Positions 26,535 through 36,774 of a stretch of 64,000 nt of DNA are shown one piece after another. The DNA comes from Butyrivibrio sp. MB2005 (GTDB lineage Bacteria; Bacillota; Clostridia; Lachnospirales; Lachnospiraceae). Both the position numbers and the translations under genes were made by a program. The stretch's first letter is position 1, and each line of letters begins with the position of its first letter. The notes beneath the pieces are model-generated. The model had not been told where the DNA came from. It did no database searches and was given only the letters and a program-made list of their open reading frames with translations. The DNA lies in the NCBI RefSeq assembly GCF_000424285.1, contig NZ_AUJP01000005.1:1-64000 (forward strand), in the 5' to 3' direction.

Positions 26535-28469
26535 ATGGCGAAGATCCAGGAGCTTGATCCAAATACTATAGATCAGATTGCTGCGGGTGAAGTGGTTGAG
26601 AGACCTTTAAGTGTCATCAAGGAGCTTGTTGAAAATGCCATTGATTCCGGTGCAACTTCAATTACAGTAGAAATACATGACGGCGGAACCACAATGCTCA
26701 GAGTTACCGATAACGGCTGCGGCATTGAGAAATCCGAGATAAGGAATGCTTTTAAGAGACATGCCACAAGTAAGCTTATGAGCATTGAGGATCTCTATGT
26801 TCTTAAGTCTCTTGGATTTAGAGGTGAGGCTTTATCAAGTATTTCTGCTGTTTCCAAGGTGGAGCTTATCACGAAAACAGCTGATGAACTGGTGGGAACA
26901 AGGTATGTGATAAACGGCGGAATCGAAGAATCCATGGAAGATATCGGAGCGCCCACAGGAACGACGATAATCGTAAGAGAGCTTTTCTACAATACACCTG
27001 CCAGAAAAAAATTCCTGAAGACACCCCAGACGGAAGGCTCTTATGTAGGAGACCTTATGGAGCATCTTGCTCTTGATAATCCTTCAATATCCTTCCATTA
27101 CATAAACAATAAGGATGACAGGTTTACAACATCCGGAAACGGCGATCTGAAAGAGCTCATTTACAGAATTTACGGAAGGGATATTTCCATGTGCCTTGTG
27201 CCCATTCAGGTTCATGAGGATGGATATACCATAGAGGGTTATCTCGGAGAACCTTCACTTAACAGATCAAATAGGAACTTTGAGATATATTTCGTAAACG
27301 GCAGATATGTTAAAGATAAGATAGTGTCCAAGGCTCTCGAAGAGGGCTATAAAGAGTATCTTATGCAGCACAAATTCCCTTTTTGCGTGGTGCATATTTC
27401 AATGAATACTGCAGATGTGGATGTAAACGTGCATCCCTCCAAGATGGAAATAAGATTCGCCAATCAGGCGGCGGTTTATGAGTTTATAAGGAGAAATGTA
27501 GCAAGGACACTTCATAATCATGAGATGATTCCAGAAGTTCTTCGTGATGAAAAGGAAGAGATGAAAGCTGCGCCTAAGCCTGTTGTAGCACCTGTTCCTG
27601 AAAAGAAGATTCCTGAGCCCTTTGAAAACAGCAGACTTACTGAAGATAAGAAGCTTAAAGAGAGTGAGCCTGTTTTTGCAGAAGGTATTTCGCCTGCCCC
27701 TGTAATTATTGAGGACAATATGAAGTCTCCTGTATGGACCAGGGTATTTGGCGATCACACACCTCCAAAGTCAGGGGATGAAAAAGCCCAGGGCCCCATC
27801 ATTAAGAATTCTGATGCGGTAATCGTTGAGAAAGGCATCCAGCTTGATCTTTTTGATGAAAAAGTAATCTCAAAAAAGAACAGGAATGATATTGAGATTC
27901 TTGGTCAGATCTTTGATACCTATTGGATCGCTGTTTTCAAGGATAAGATGTTCATTGTTGATCAGCATGCAGCTCATGAGAAGGTTAACTATGAGCGCAT
28001 GATCAAGCGATATGAAGAGAAAAATACTGCTTCGCAGCTTATAAATCCGCCTATCATAGTGACGCTTACCTCTAAGGAAATTGATGTTTTCCAAAAATAT
28101 CATACTTCCTTTGAAAAGCTTGGCTTTAATATTGAGCCCTTTGGAGGCAATGATTATGCCATAAGAGAAGTGCCGGTTGATCTCTACGGCTGCGAAAACG
28201 AAAAAGAGATGTTCATAAGCGTCTTGGATGAGATATCAAATGATACAAATCTTGACAGAAAGCCGGATATCATTAATTATAAGATAGCCAGTATGGCATG
28301 TAAGGCTTCTGTAAAAGGAAACATGAAAATGTCAAGGCTTGAGATGGAAGAGCTTCTTGATGAACTTATGACTCTTGATAATCCTTACAATTGCCCTCAC
28401 GGCAGACCTACAATTATCTCTATGAGTAAATACGAAATAGAGAAGAAGTTTAAACGAATTGTTGACTAA
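26535..28469 (+). CDS. mutL: DNA mismatch repair protein MutL (endonuclease type)
   Basis: 644 residues. The GHKL ATPase has ENAIDSGAT, DNGCGI and FRGEALSSI, followed by a Pro/Glu/Lys-rich linker (about 335-440) and a C-terminal domain. The latter carries DQHAAHEKVNYE, matching the DQHA(x)2E(x)4E metal site of nicking MutL proteins, plus CPHGRP, so this MutL should nick the nascent strand as expected in organisms without MutH. The ATG has GGGGAGGAGAAGG upstream. Confidence 0.98.
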   Translation: MAKIQELDPNTIDQIAAGEVVERPLSVIKELVENAIDSGATSITVEIHDGGTTMLRVTDNGCGIEKSEIRNAFKRHATSKLMSIEDLYVLKSLGFRGEALSSISAVSKVELITKTADELVGTRYVINGGIEESMEDIGAPTGTTIIVRELFYNTPARKKFLKTPQTEGSYVGDLMEHLALDNPSISFHYINNKDDRFTTSGNGDLKELIYRIYGRDISMCLVPIQVHEDGYTIEGYLGEPSLNRSNRNFEIYFVNGRYVKDKIVSKALEEGYKEYLMQHKFPFCVVHISMNTADVDVNVHPSKMEIRFANQAAVYEFIRRNVARTLHNHEMIPEVLRDEKEEMKAAPKPVVAPVPEKKIPEPFENSRLTEDKKLKESEPVFAEGISPAPVIIEDNMKSPVWTRVFGDHTPPKSGDEKAQGPIIKNSDAVIVEKGIQLDLFDEKVISKKNRNDIEILGQIFDTYWIAVFKDKMFIVDQHAAHEKVNYERMIKRYEEKNTASQLINPPIIVTLTSKEIDVFQKYHTSFEKLGFNIEPFGGNDYAIREVPVDLYGCENEKEMFISVLDEISNDTNLDRKPDIINYKIASMACKASVKGNMKMSRLEMEELLDELMTLDNPYNCPHGRPTIISMSKYEIEKKFKRIVD

Positions 28470-28472
28470 GAT

Positions 28473-29438
28473 ATGGGAAAAGAAAAGCTAATAATTCTTA
28501 CAGGCCCAACTGCGGTTGGCAAAACAAAAATATCAATAGGACTTGCAAAAAGAATCGGCGGAGAGATAATCTCTGCCGATTCCATGCAGGTCTATAAAGG
28601 AATGGATATTGGTACGGATAAGATAACTCCTGAAAAAATGCAGGGAGTAAAGCACCACATGATAGATATCCTGGACCCTTCTGAGGATTTTAATGCCTTT
28701 GAATTTAAAAGGCGAGCAAAGGACATCATTGAAGATATAATATCTCGTGGTAAAATACCGATTCTTGTGGGTGGAACAGGTTTTTATATTCAGTCCGTAC
28801 TTTATGATGTGGATTTCGAAGTTCCCGAGAGCAGCGATGAGTCATCTGCCTATAGGAAGGAGCTTGAAGAAATTGCCAAGACTCCCGAGGGAGTACATAA
28901 ACTCTATGAAGAACTTGTAAGTATTGATCCTGAATACACCAAGGATCTTCATGAGAATAATGTTAAAAGAGTAATAAGAGCCCTGTCTTTTTATAAGGAC
29001 ACCGGGGAGAAGATGTCTGAGCACAATAAGGAACAGAGACAGAACGAATCGCCCTACGATTTTTTCTATTTTGTTCTTACTGATGACAGAGATGTGCTAT
29101 ATGACAGGATCGAGAAAAGAATAGATAAGATGGTGGAAGAAGGCCTTGTGGATGAGGTTAGAGGCATCATGGCACAGAACATCAAAAGAGATGCCACATC
29201 AATGCAGGCCCTTGGCTACAGAGAGATGATCTCGTATCTTGACGGTGAGATCAGTCTTGATGAAGCCATAGATCTTCTAAAGAAAAATACCAGGCATTTT
29301 GCAAAGAGGCAGCTCACCTGGTTTAGAAGAGAAAAGACCGTAACCTTTATTGATAAAAAGGAATACGGAAGAGATGACGATTTAGTGCTTGATGCTATCG
29401 TCAATATGATTAAGGATAGATGGAGTAATTTAGAATGA
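28473..29438 (+). CDS. miaA: tRNA dimethylallyltransferase
   Basis: 321 residues. It attaches dimethylallyl to A37 of UNN-decoding tRNAs, supplying the MiaB substrate. P-loop GPTAVGKTKIS, the DSMQVYKGMDIGTDK substrate loop, VGGTGFYIQ and the late QALGYREM and RQLTWFRRE segments are all intact. It lies 3 nt after mutL and overlaps the next gene by 4 nt (ATGA). Confidence 0.97.
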   Translation: MGKEKLIILTGPTAVGKTKISIGLAKRIGGEIISADSMQVYKGMDIGTDKITPEKMQGVKHHMIDILDPSEDFNAFEFKRRAKDIIEDIISRGKIPILVGGTGFYIQSVLYDVDFEVPESSDESSAYRKELEEIAKTPEGVHKLYEELVSIDPEYTKDLHENNVKRVIRALSFYKDTGEKMSEHNKEQRQNESPYDFFYFVLTDDRDVLYDRIEKRIDKMVEEGLVDEVRGIMAQNIKRDATSMQALGYREMISYLDGEISLDEAIDLLKKNTRHFAKRQLTWFRREKTVTFIDKKEYGRDDDLVLDAIVNMIKDRWSNLE

Positions 29439-30709
29439 AAAAAATGTATGAGAGCATGGGTATAAGCTCTGAAGTTTATGACTATTGTGATAAAATCTGG
29501 AAATCATTGGAACCCAGATTTGCGAAAATAAGAGAGGTGTCCGATTACAATCAGGCGAAAGTTTTAAAAGCAATGCAGGATTGTAAAGTATCAGAGGCCT
29601 GCCTTCTTGGAACAACAGGCTATGGCTACAACGATATGGGAAGAGATAAGCTTGAAGAGGTTTATGCTGCAATTTTCCATACTGAGGATGCTCTGGTAAG
29701 ACCTCAGATCACCTGCGGAACACACGCCCTGGCTCTTGCACTTATGAGTAATCTTCGCCCGGGAGATGAGCTTTTATCCCCTGTAGGTAAGCCCTATGAC
29801 ACACTTGAAGAGGTTATCGGCATCAGACCGTCCAAGGGATCCCTTGCAGAATACGGAGTAACCTATTCACAGGTTGATCTTTTACCTGATGGCGGCTTTG
29901 ATTATGAAAATATAGAAAAAGCGATCAACGAGAGAACTAAGCTTGTAACTATCCAGAGAAGTAAGGGATATCAGACAAGACCAACACTTTCTACCCAGAA
30001 GATTGGCGAGCTTATCGCATTCATTAAAAGCAAAAAGAGCGATATCATCTGCATGGTAGATAACTGCTACGGCGAGTTTGTAGAGACTATAGAGCCTACA
30101 GATGTGGGTGCAGATATGGTTGTGGGATCTCTTATAAAGAATCCCGGAGGCGGCCTTGCTCCCATAGGGGGATATATTGCAGGTAAAAAGGAATGCATTG
30201 AAAACGCAGCATACAGACTTACCTCTCCCGGACTTGGAAAAGAGGTGGGGGCTTCACTTGGAATACTTCCTCAGTTTTATCAGGGACTTTTCCTCGCACC
30301 GAATGTTACAGCCAATGCACTTATGGGCGCAATTTTTGCTGCTAACATATACGAATCCCTTGGATTCTCTGTATTACCGAACAGTACAGAAGAGCGCTTT
30401 GATATTATTCAGGCCATCACCTTTGGAAAGCCTGAGCTTTTAATAGCTTTTTGCGAAGGAATTCAGGCGGCAGCTCCTGTTGATTCATACGTTACACCTG
30501 AGCCATGGGATATGCCCGGATATGATTCACAGGTTATCATGGCTGCAGGTGCATTCGTATCCGGAAGCTCAATTGAGCTTTCAGCTGATGGCCCCTTAAG
30601 AGAGCCCTATTCAGTATATTTCCAGGGTGGCCTTACATGGCAGCATGTAAAATACGGCATTATGAAGACCCTTGCTGTTATGCATGAGAAAAACCTCGTA
30701 AAATTGTGA
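29435..30709 (+). CDS. methionine gamma-lyase family protein (aluminium-resistance-protein type)
   Basis: 424 residues, a fold-type I PLP enzyme of the Cys/Met-metabolism group often annotated as 'aluminium resistance protein'. The likely Schiff-base Lys is in GSLIKNPGGGLAP (about residue 232), preceded by MVDNCYGEFVE whose Asp contacts the PLP ring. The family typically sits next to miaA/mutL in Clostridia, as here. Substrate is not established; a C-S lyase activity is inferred from the fold. The start overlaps the miaA stop. Confidence 0.88.
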   Translation: MKKMYESMGISSEVYDYCDKIWKSLEPRFAKIREVSDYNQAKVLKAMQDCKVSEACLLGTTGYGYNDMGRDKLEEVYAAIFHTEDALVRPQITCGTHALALALMSNLRPGDELLSPVGKPYDTLEEVIGIRPSKGSLAEYGVTYSQVDLLPDGGFDYENIEKAINERTKLVTIQRSKGYQTRPTLSTQKIGELIAFIKSKKSDIICMVDNCYGEFVETIEPTDVGADMVVGSLIKNPGGGLAPIGGYIAGKKECIENAAYRLTSPGLGKEVGASLGILPQFYQGLFLAPNVTANALMGAIFAANIYESLGFSVLPNSTEERFDIIQAITFGKPELLIAFCEGIQAAAPVDSYVTPEPWDMPGYDSQVIMAAGAFVSGSSIELSADGPLREPYSVYFQGGLTWQHVKYGIMKTLAVMHEKNLVKL

Positions 30710-30728
30710 TTCTATTTAATAGAAAATA

Positions 30729-30737
30729 TGCTATAAT
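30729..30737 (+). promoter_or_regulatory. extended -10 promoter before radC
   Basis: TG-C-TATAAT (30729-30737) lies 60 nt before radC in the intergenic gap. There is no convincing -35 at 17 nt. Confidence 0.5.
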
Positions 30738-30796
30738 TTTCTGAGGTCTGATTTCATTTAAGTATTATTTGCCCGGAGAAGCAGAATGGTACTGGC

Positions 30797-31519
30797 ATGG
30801 AACAGAATAAAACAAAAAACAGACTAATGGAGAACGAGTCCTATAAGGAGACACTTCCTTATGAGAGATTCAGTAGATTCGGAGCTGAGGCACTTACGGA
30901 TGCTGAGCTTTTGGCTATCATACTTAGAACAGGGACAAGTACTCTGACACCGACACAGATGGGAGCCCTTCTTCTAAAAAAAGGAGAGAAGTATTCCGAG
31001 GGTCTTTCCGGGATTCACTATTTATCCCTTGATGAGATAAAATCAGTCCCCGGAATCGGAGATGTGAAAGCTATTAAAATTAAATGCATCGCAGAGCTAT
31101 CCAATCGTATAGCAAGATGCAGATCGCTTCAGCTTTTAGAGTTCAAATCTCCTGCAATGATTGCGGATTATTATATGGAATCCATGTGTCACAAGGATAA
31201 GGAGCATGTGATTGTAGCTTTTTTTAATCACCAGATGGCATTTATCGGAGATGAAGTCATTTCCGTGGGAACCGTCAAGAATGCTTCGGTATCTCCAAGA
31301 GAGATATTTTTAAGTGCGCTGAAAAACAAGGCTGTGTATATAGTTCTTTTGCATAATCATCCTTCAGGGGATCCCATTCCCAGCAGCGCAGATGACGAGA
31401 TGACCAGACAGATTTATGAAGCCGGAAGCATGCTTGATATCAAGCTGCAGGATCACATAATCATCGGAGATCATCGATATTACAGTTATTTAGAACAACA
31501 TTTATTAGAAAATATTTAG
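30797..31519 (+). CDS. radC: RadC-family JAMM protein
   Basis: 240 residues. An N-terminal helix-hairpin-helix region (SVPGIGDVKAIKIK, about 78-92) is followed by the MPN+/JAMM metalloprotease-like domain with the zinc signature LLHNHPSGDPIPSSADD. The original link to DNA repair in E. coli was retracted for the gene; the biochemical role remains unclear. It stands directly upstream of mreBCD, the same order as in Bacillus subtilis, which supports orthology. Confidence 0.95.
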   Translation: MEQNKTKNRLMENESYKETLPYERFSRFGAEALTDAELLAIILRTGTSTLTPTQMGALLLKKGEKYSEGLSGIHYLSLDEIKSVPGIGDVKAIKIKCIAELSNRIARCRSLQLLEFKSPAMIADYYMESMCHKDKEHVIVAFFNHQMAFIGDEVISVGTVKNASVSPREIFLSALKNKAVYIVLLHNHPSGDPIPSSADDEMTRQIYEAGSMLDIKLQDHIIIGDHRYYSYLEQHLLENI

Positions 31520-31530
31520 GAGGCTTAGTT

Positions 31531-32538
31531 TTGGGCAACAACACATTCGGAATTGATCTTGGAACCAGCAATATCAAAATTTATAACAAGGCTACAGATT
31601 CCATTACAGTTGAGAAGAATCTTATCGCTGTAGAGAATAAGACATCACTTCTTGCTTATGGTAATTCTGCTTATGATATGTACGAGAAGGCACCCAGCAA
31701 TATAAAGATTTCATATCCTCTTAGCAACGGTGTTATCGCAGATATCGAGCATATGAAGAACCTTGTTAAGCTTTTCATCACAGATGAGATGAAGGGCGCT
31801 CTTAAGCCTTTGGATTTCTATATCGCAGTTCCTAAGGATGTTACAGAGGTTGAGAGAAGAGCATTCCATGATCTTATCAGAGAGTCAGGCGTTAAGGCCA
31901 AGAAGATCATGATGGTTAAAAAGCCTGTTGCAGACGGTCTTGGAATGGGCGTTGACGTTATGAATTCACAGGGTGTTCTCGTTGTTAACGTTGGTTATGA
32001 CACAACTGAGATTTCCATCCTTTCACTTAAGGGTATCGTTATCAGTAAGCTTATTAAGGTTGGCGGTAAGAAATTCGATGATGCCATCAGAGGCGTTATC
32101 CGTAAGGAGTTTTCACTTCTTATCGGCGAGAAGACCGCCGAGAATATCAAGATGTCTCTTAAGGATCTTGAGAAGGCAGGAAAGGATGCCGTTGTTTACG
32201 GTAGAGATATCGTTACAGGTCTTCCTGTTGAGCGTTCAATTCCTACAGATCTTATTGATCAGTCACTTATTGAGTACTTTGATCAGATTCTTGATAACAT
32301 CAAGGCTACTCTTGAGCGTACTCCTCCGGAACTTGCTGCCGATATCTACAAACATGGTCTCTATCTTACAGGTGGTGCATCACAGGTTTGCCACCTTGCA
32401 CAGAGACTTTCAAACGGCGTAGGTCTTAATGTAAACCTTGCCGAGAACCCTATCGGTTCAGTTGCACTTGGACTTTCTAAGATTATTAAGGACGATCAGT
32501 ATAAGAATCTCGCATATTCGGTTGAAGAGGATGTATAA
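31531..32538 (+). CDS. mreB: rod-shape actin homologue MreB/Mbl
   Basis: 335 residues from a TTG start with a perfect TAGGAGG 7 nt upstream. Actin-type phosphate 1 loop FGIDLGTSNIKIY, phosphate 2 VVNVGYDTTEIS and the adenosine loop LTGGASQV identify a bacterial actin that forms membrane-bound filaments directing lateral wall synthesis. The divergence (for example LGTSNIKIY rather than LGTANTLVY) suggests an Mbl/MreB variant of the group. mreC starts right at the stop codon. Confidence 0.94.
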   Translation: MGNNTFGIDLGTSNIKIYNKATDSITVEKNLIAVENKTSLLAYGNSAYDMYEKAPSNIKISYPLSNGVIADIEHMKNLVKLFITDEMKGALKPLDFYIAVPKDVTEVERRAFHDLIRESGVKAKKIMMVKKPVADGLGMGVDVMNSQGVLVVNVGYDTTEISILSLKGIVISKLIKVGGKKFDDAIRGVIRKEFSLLIGEKTAENIKMSLKDLEKAGKDAVVYGRDIVTGLPVERSIPTDLIDQSLIEYFDQILDNIKATLERTPPELAADIYKHGLYLTGGASQVCHLAQRLSNGVGLNVNLAENPIGSVALGLSKIIKDDQYKNLAYSVEEDV

Positions 32539-33405
32539 ATGAGTCCTGTCATTAAAAGAGGGGGAGATAAATTTACACTTCCAAGTAAATATCTCCTCTT
32601 TATTTTAACAATTTTATGTACCGGTCTTATTGCCATCACTTTTAATACCAGTGTTTTCAACGGTTCTGTTAATTCTGTAGCAGCAACCTTTGTAATTCCC
32701 ATGCAGAAGGGTATTACCACTGTAAGCACATATATAAAAGGCCTTTCAGATAATCTTGCAAGCATCAAGGCTCTGCAGGATGAGAATGCTGCCCTCAGAC
32801 AAAAAGTTGATGAGCTTACCAATGAGAATACTGGGCTTGAACAGGATAAGTATGAGCTTACAAAGCTTCGTGAGCTTTATAGCCTTGATAATCAGTATTC
32901 TGATTACAAGAAGATCGGTGCGAGAATTATCGCCAAGGATGCAGGTAACTGGTATCATTCCTTTGTTATCGACAAGGGAACGGATAACGGCGTAGTGGTA
33001 GATATGAATGTAATCGCTGGCGGCGGACTTGTGGGCAGAATCACAGATGCAGGTCCTGACTGGGCCAAGGTTCAGACCATTATCGCTGACAATTCTTCAG
33101 TAAGTGCCACAGTACTTTCTGCATCAGAGAACCTGATTGCCACAGGTGATCTTGAGCTGTACAACGAGGGACAGATTGCTTTTTCCAAGCTTGTGGACGA
33201 GGCTGACAAGGTTACTGTAGGTGATAAGGTCGTAACATCCAATATCAGTGATAAGTATTTACCCGGAATTTTGATCGGATATATTTCAACAATAGAAGAG
33301 GACTCCAATAACCTTACCAAATCAGGAAGGATCACTCCTGTAGTAGATTTTGAGTACATGGATGAAGTCCTTGTTATTATGCAGTTAAAGAAGACCGGAG
33401 AATAA
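32539..33405 (+). CDS. mreC: rod-shape protein MreC
   Basis: 288 residues: one N-terminal membrane helix (about 15-35), a coiled coil (about 75-115: LQDENAALRQKVDELTNE) and the extracytoplasmic twin beta-barrel domain with DKGTDNGVVVDMNVI and GGLVGRITDAG. It bridges MreB/MreD to PBP2/RodA on the outer face of the membrane. It starts directly after mreB and its stop overlaps the mreD ATG by 1 nt. Confidence 0.95.
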   Translation: MSPVIKRGGDKFTLPSKYLLFILTILCTGLIAITFNTSVFNGSVNSVAATFVIPMQKGITTVSTYIKGLSDNLASIKALQDENAALRQKVDELTNENTGLEQDKYELTKLRELYSLDNQYSDYKKIGARIIAKDAGNWYHSFVIDKGTDNGVVVDMNVIAGGGLVGRITDAGPDWAKVQTIIADNSSVSATVLSASENLIATGDLELYNEGQIAFSKLVDEADKVTVGDKVVTSNISDKYLPGILIGYISTIEEDSNNLTKSGRITPVVDFEYMDEVLVIMQLKKTGE

Positions 33406-33923
33406 TGAGACGATTTGTTTTTACGTTTTTTTCCATAATAATCAGTTTCATATTGCAGACCACGCTGTTTCGATATATCGATTTCGGCGGAATCGTACCT
33501 AACCTGCTGATGATTCTTACTTCTTCTTATGCCTTCATGAGAGGCGATAAGAGCGGTATGATGGTAGGTTTTTTTTGCGGTATTCTGGTTGATATTTTCT
33601 TTGGTTCATATCTGGGATTCTATGCCCTTATCTTTATGTACATTGGCTTTATCATAGGTAAGTTCAATAAGATTTTCTATCCTGAGCACATCCTTTTGCC
33701 TCTTGTGCTCATAGTGACATCCGATTTTATCTACGGATTTATCTGCTATGTGCTTCTTTTCATGTTCAGAAACAAGTTCGATCTGGATTATTATATGATA
33801 CACGTCATTATACCTGAGGTTGTTTATACCGCACTGGCAGCTATTTTTATCTATCCGATTCTCAACTCGATGAATACACGTATTGAGGATTACGAACAGA
33901 GGAGTGCTAAGAAATTTGTTTAG
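33405..33923 (+). CDS. mreD: rod-shape protein MreD
   Basis: 172 residues, almost wholly hydrophobic with about five to six membrane segments and the short GDKSGMMVGFFCGILVD loop seen in MreD proteins. It is part of the elongasome. It overlaps mreC by 1 nt and the PBP2 start by about 8 nt, so the genes are translationally coupled. Confidence 0.92.
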   Translation: MRRFVFTFFSIIISFILQTTLFRYIDFGGIVPNLLMILTSSYAFMRGDKSGMMVGFFCGILVDIFFGSYLGFYALIFMYIGFIIGKFNKIFYPEHILLPLVLIVTSDFIYGFICYVLLFMFRNKFDLDYYMIHVIIPEVVYTALAAIFIYPILNSMNTRIEDYEQRSAKKFV

Positions 33924-36774
33924 TAAGATAAAAGAAGTCGTAATAAATTTCATAACGTCAAGGCTTGTCATTGTGGCTGCGCTTTTGATCCTTGCATCTT
34001 CCGGTCTTGTTTACAGGCTTTTTTACCTGCAGATCATCAACGGTGAGAAATATCTGGATACCTTCCAGTTAAAGATCATGAAGGAAAAATCCATTGCTGC
34101 AACAAGAGGAAATATCTATGACAGAAACGGCAAGCTTCTTGCATACAACGAGCTTTCCAATTCCGTTACCATTGAGGACGTATTCGAGTCAGGTTCAGGA
34201 AAAAACAAGGCCCTGAACGAGACTGTTGAAAAGGTTATTGATATCGTTGAGAAAAACGGTGATGTGGTTGACACTGACTTTAATATTTCACTTAACTCAG
34301 CCAATAACTTTGAATTTGCCATAGAAGGAAATGCACTTCTTCGTTTCCTTGCGGATGTTTACGGACGTTCTTCAATAAATGACCTTAAATATGAGGAACG
34401 TACCAAGACTGCTCAGGAAGTAGTTGACGATCTTTGCGAGAAGTTTTCCATAGGCGGATTGTCAGATCCAAACAATAAAAAGAGCTTTGTCCCGGGACTT
34501 GGATATTCCAAGGACAGGCTTTTAAAGGTGCTTACTGTCAGATACAAGATGAGCTCTAACAGTTATCAGAAGTACCTTGATACAACAATTGCAACAAGTG
34601 TATGTGAGAAGACTGTTGCGGATATTATGGAGAATTCCGACACCCTTGAAGGTATCTCGATAGAAGAGGATACAGCGAGAGTGTATGTTGATGCGCCTTA
34701 TTTTTCACAGATAATTGGATATACCGGTAAGATTTCAGATACTGAGCTTGAAGAGCTACAGAAAACCAACCCCAATTACCGATCAAACGATACTGTAGGT
34801 AAATCCGGTATTGAGCAGTCTATGGAATCAGTACTTCAGGGTACCAAGGGAAGTGAGACTGTATACGTTGATAATACAGGTAAGGTAATCGAGACAAGCA
34901 GTTACATTGATTCAAAGGCCGGAAATGATGTATATCTTACAATCGATAAGGATCTTCAGGAAGCCTGTTACAACATTATTGAGCAGTCCCTGGCAGGAAT
35001 TCTTATTTCCAAGATTCAGAATATCAAGTCCTATACACTTGGAGAGAATCAGAAGGCCAGTGATATCATAATCCCTATCTATGATGTTTATTTTGCGCTT
35101 TTTGACAATCATGTAATCGATTTAAAGCACATGGCTTCCGATGAAGCCGGAGATAATGAGAAGGCAGTTCAGGTAAGATTCCTTGAGAAAAAGGAAAACG
35201 TCAGAAACAGTCTTCGCACAGAGCTTCTTGAAACCCATACTCCTTATGATCAGCTCACCAAGGAGTATCAGGTATATATGAGTTATATTGCATCCAAGCT
35301 TTATTCTAACGGCGTTATCAATTCCGATAAGGTCGATAAAGAGGATGCTACTTATATTGCATGGACTAAGGATGAGACTATTTCACTATCTGAATACATC
35401 AGATACTGTATAGCTTCTAACTGGATTGATGTAAGTATTCTCGATCTTGAGAGCAGATATGTAGATTCAGACGAGATTTTCAACACAATCGTTGATTATG
35501 TATTTAATGATCTTGAAGAAGATGATGAATTCAACAAGAAGTTCTACAAGTATATGCTTGCAGATGATGTCATAAGCGGCACTACAGTATGCAATATGCT
35601 GCTTGAGCAGGGTGCTGTTGAACTTTCAGAGGAAGAGCATTCACTTTGGATTTCAGGTGCTGAGTCAGCTTATACATTTATGATAAACCGCATATCCAAT
35701 CTGGATATTACACCTGCTCAGCTTGCGCTTGATCCCTGTACCGGATCAATGGTAATTACTGATGTGAATAACGGAGATGTGCTGGCCCTTGTATCTTATC
35801 CCGGTTATGACAACAATAAGATGGCAAACGGTGTAGATGCTGCATATTATGCTAAGCTACGAAGTGACCAGTCAGCGCCTCTTCTTAACTATGCAACCAT
35901 GCAGAGAACTGCGCCCGGATCAACCTACAAAATGGTTTCCTCGACAGCAGGATTGTTGGAAGGAGTAATTGATCCTTCCGAAACTATTACCTGTACCGGT
36001 GTTTTCGATAAGTTGGATCAGGCAGCACACTGCTGGATTTATCCAAGTGCTCACGGATCCCTTAATGTTACAGGCGGTATCAGGAATTCCTGTAACGCAT
36101 TTTTCTTTGAAGTAGGTTACAGACTTGGTCTTGTAAATGGTACATATTATCCTGATACAGGTCTTAAAAAACTTGCGAAATATGCCGATATGTACGGCCT
36201 TTCAGAAACCACAGGTATAGAGATTACAGAATCTGACCCCATCGTATCAGATATGGATGCGGTTCGTTCAGCTATTGGTCAGGGTACCAACTCATATACC
36301 ACAATCGGCCTTGCAAGATATGTTACAGCTGTAGCAAACAGTGGTACCTGCTATAATCTGACCCTTGTTAAGAAGACCTCTGATTCTGACGGTAATCTTC
36401 TTGAAGAAAACGGAGCCACAGTCAGAAATCATATCGATATGGATACTTCTTACTGGAATGCTATTCATCAGGGTATGAGACAGGTGGTAGAGGATAAGAC
36501 ATATTATGATGATGTAGCTGTTCATGTTGCAGGTAAGACAGGAACTGCCGAGGAGTCTAAAAAGAGAGCAAACCATGCACTTTTTGTATGTTATGCTCCC
36601 TATGAGAGCCCTCAGATAGCCATAGCTACGAGAATAGCTTATGGTTATACATCCAGTTATGCAGCACAGATAACCAAAGAAGCAATACAGTATTACTTTG
36701 GACTTACTGAAAGTGATGAGATTGTAAGCGGCACAGCTAATGAATTACAAGGCGGTGAAGCAAATGCGGACTGA
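33916..36774 (+). CDS. mrdA: penicillin-binding protein 2 (class B transpeptidase) with large insert
   Basis: About 952 residues from TTG 33916, chosen because AGAGGAG (33898-33904) lies 11 nt upstream; an earlier TTG at 33883 has no such site. An N-terminal membrane helix is followed by the dimerisation/pedestal domain (AATRGNIYDRNG; GYTGKIS; GKSGIEQSMES), then the transpeptidase with SxxK in APGSTYKM, SxN in RNSCNAFF and KTG in HVAGKTGTAEE. It is roughly 250-300 residues longer than ordinary PBP2. The extra mass lies between LTIDKDLQ and the LDPCTGSMVI strand (about 350-605), is acidic and helical, and splits pedestal from catalytic domain. With rodA it makes lateral peptidoglycan. Confidence 0.93.
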   Translation: MFSKIKEVVINFITSRLVIVAALLILASSGLVYRLFYLQIINGEKYLDTFQLKIMKEKSIAATRGNIYDRNGKLLAYNELSNSVTIEDVFESGSGKNKALNETVEKVIDIVEKNGDVVDTDFNISLNSANNFEFAIEGNALLRFLADVYGRSSINDLKYEERTKTAQEVVDDLCEKFSIGGLSDPNNKKSFVPGLGYSKDRLLKVLTVRYKMSSNSYQKYLDTTIATSVCEKTVADIMENSDTLEGISIEEDTARVYVDAPYFSQIIGYTGKISDTELEELQKTNPNYRSNDTVGKSGIEQSMESVLQGTKGSETVYVDNTGKVIETSSYIDSKAGNDVYLTIDKDLQEACYNIIEQSLAGILISKIQNIKSYTLGENQKASDIIIPIYDVYFALFDNHVIDLKHMASDEAGDNEKAVQVRFLEKKENVRNSLRTELLETHTPYDQLTKEYQVYMSYIASKLYSNGVINSDKVDKEDATYIAWTKDETISLSEYIRYCIASNWIDVSILDLESRYVDSDEIFNTIVDYVFNDLEEDDEFNKKFYKYMLADDVISGTTVCNMLLEQGAVELSEEEHSLWISGAESAYTFMINRISNLDITPAQLALDPCTGSMVITDVNNGDVLALVSYPGYDNNKMANGVDAAYYAKLRSDQSAPLLNYATMQRTAPGSTYKMVSSTAGLLEGVIDPSETITCTGVFDKLDQAAHCWIYPSAHGSLNVTGGIRNSCNAFFFEVGYRLGLVNGTYYPDTGLKKLAKYADMYGLSETTGIEITESDPIVSDMDAVRSAIGQGTNSYTTIGLARYVTAVANSGTCYNLTLVKKTSDSDGNLLEENGATVRNHIDMDTSYWNAIHQGMRQVVEDKTYYDDVAVHVAGKTGTAEESKKRANHALFVCYAPYESPQIAIATRIAYGYTSSYAAQITKEAIQYYFGLTESDEIVSGTANELQGGEANAD

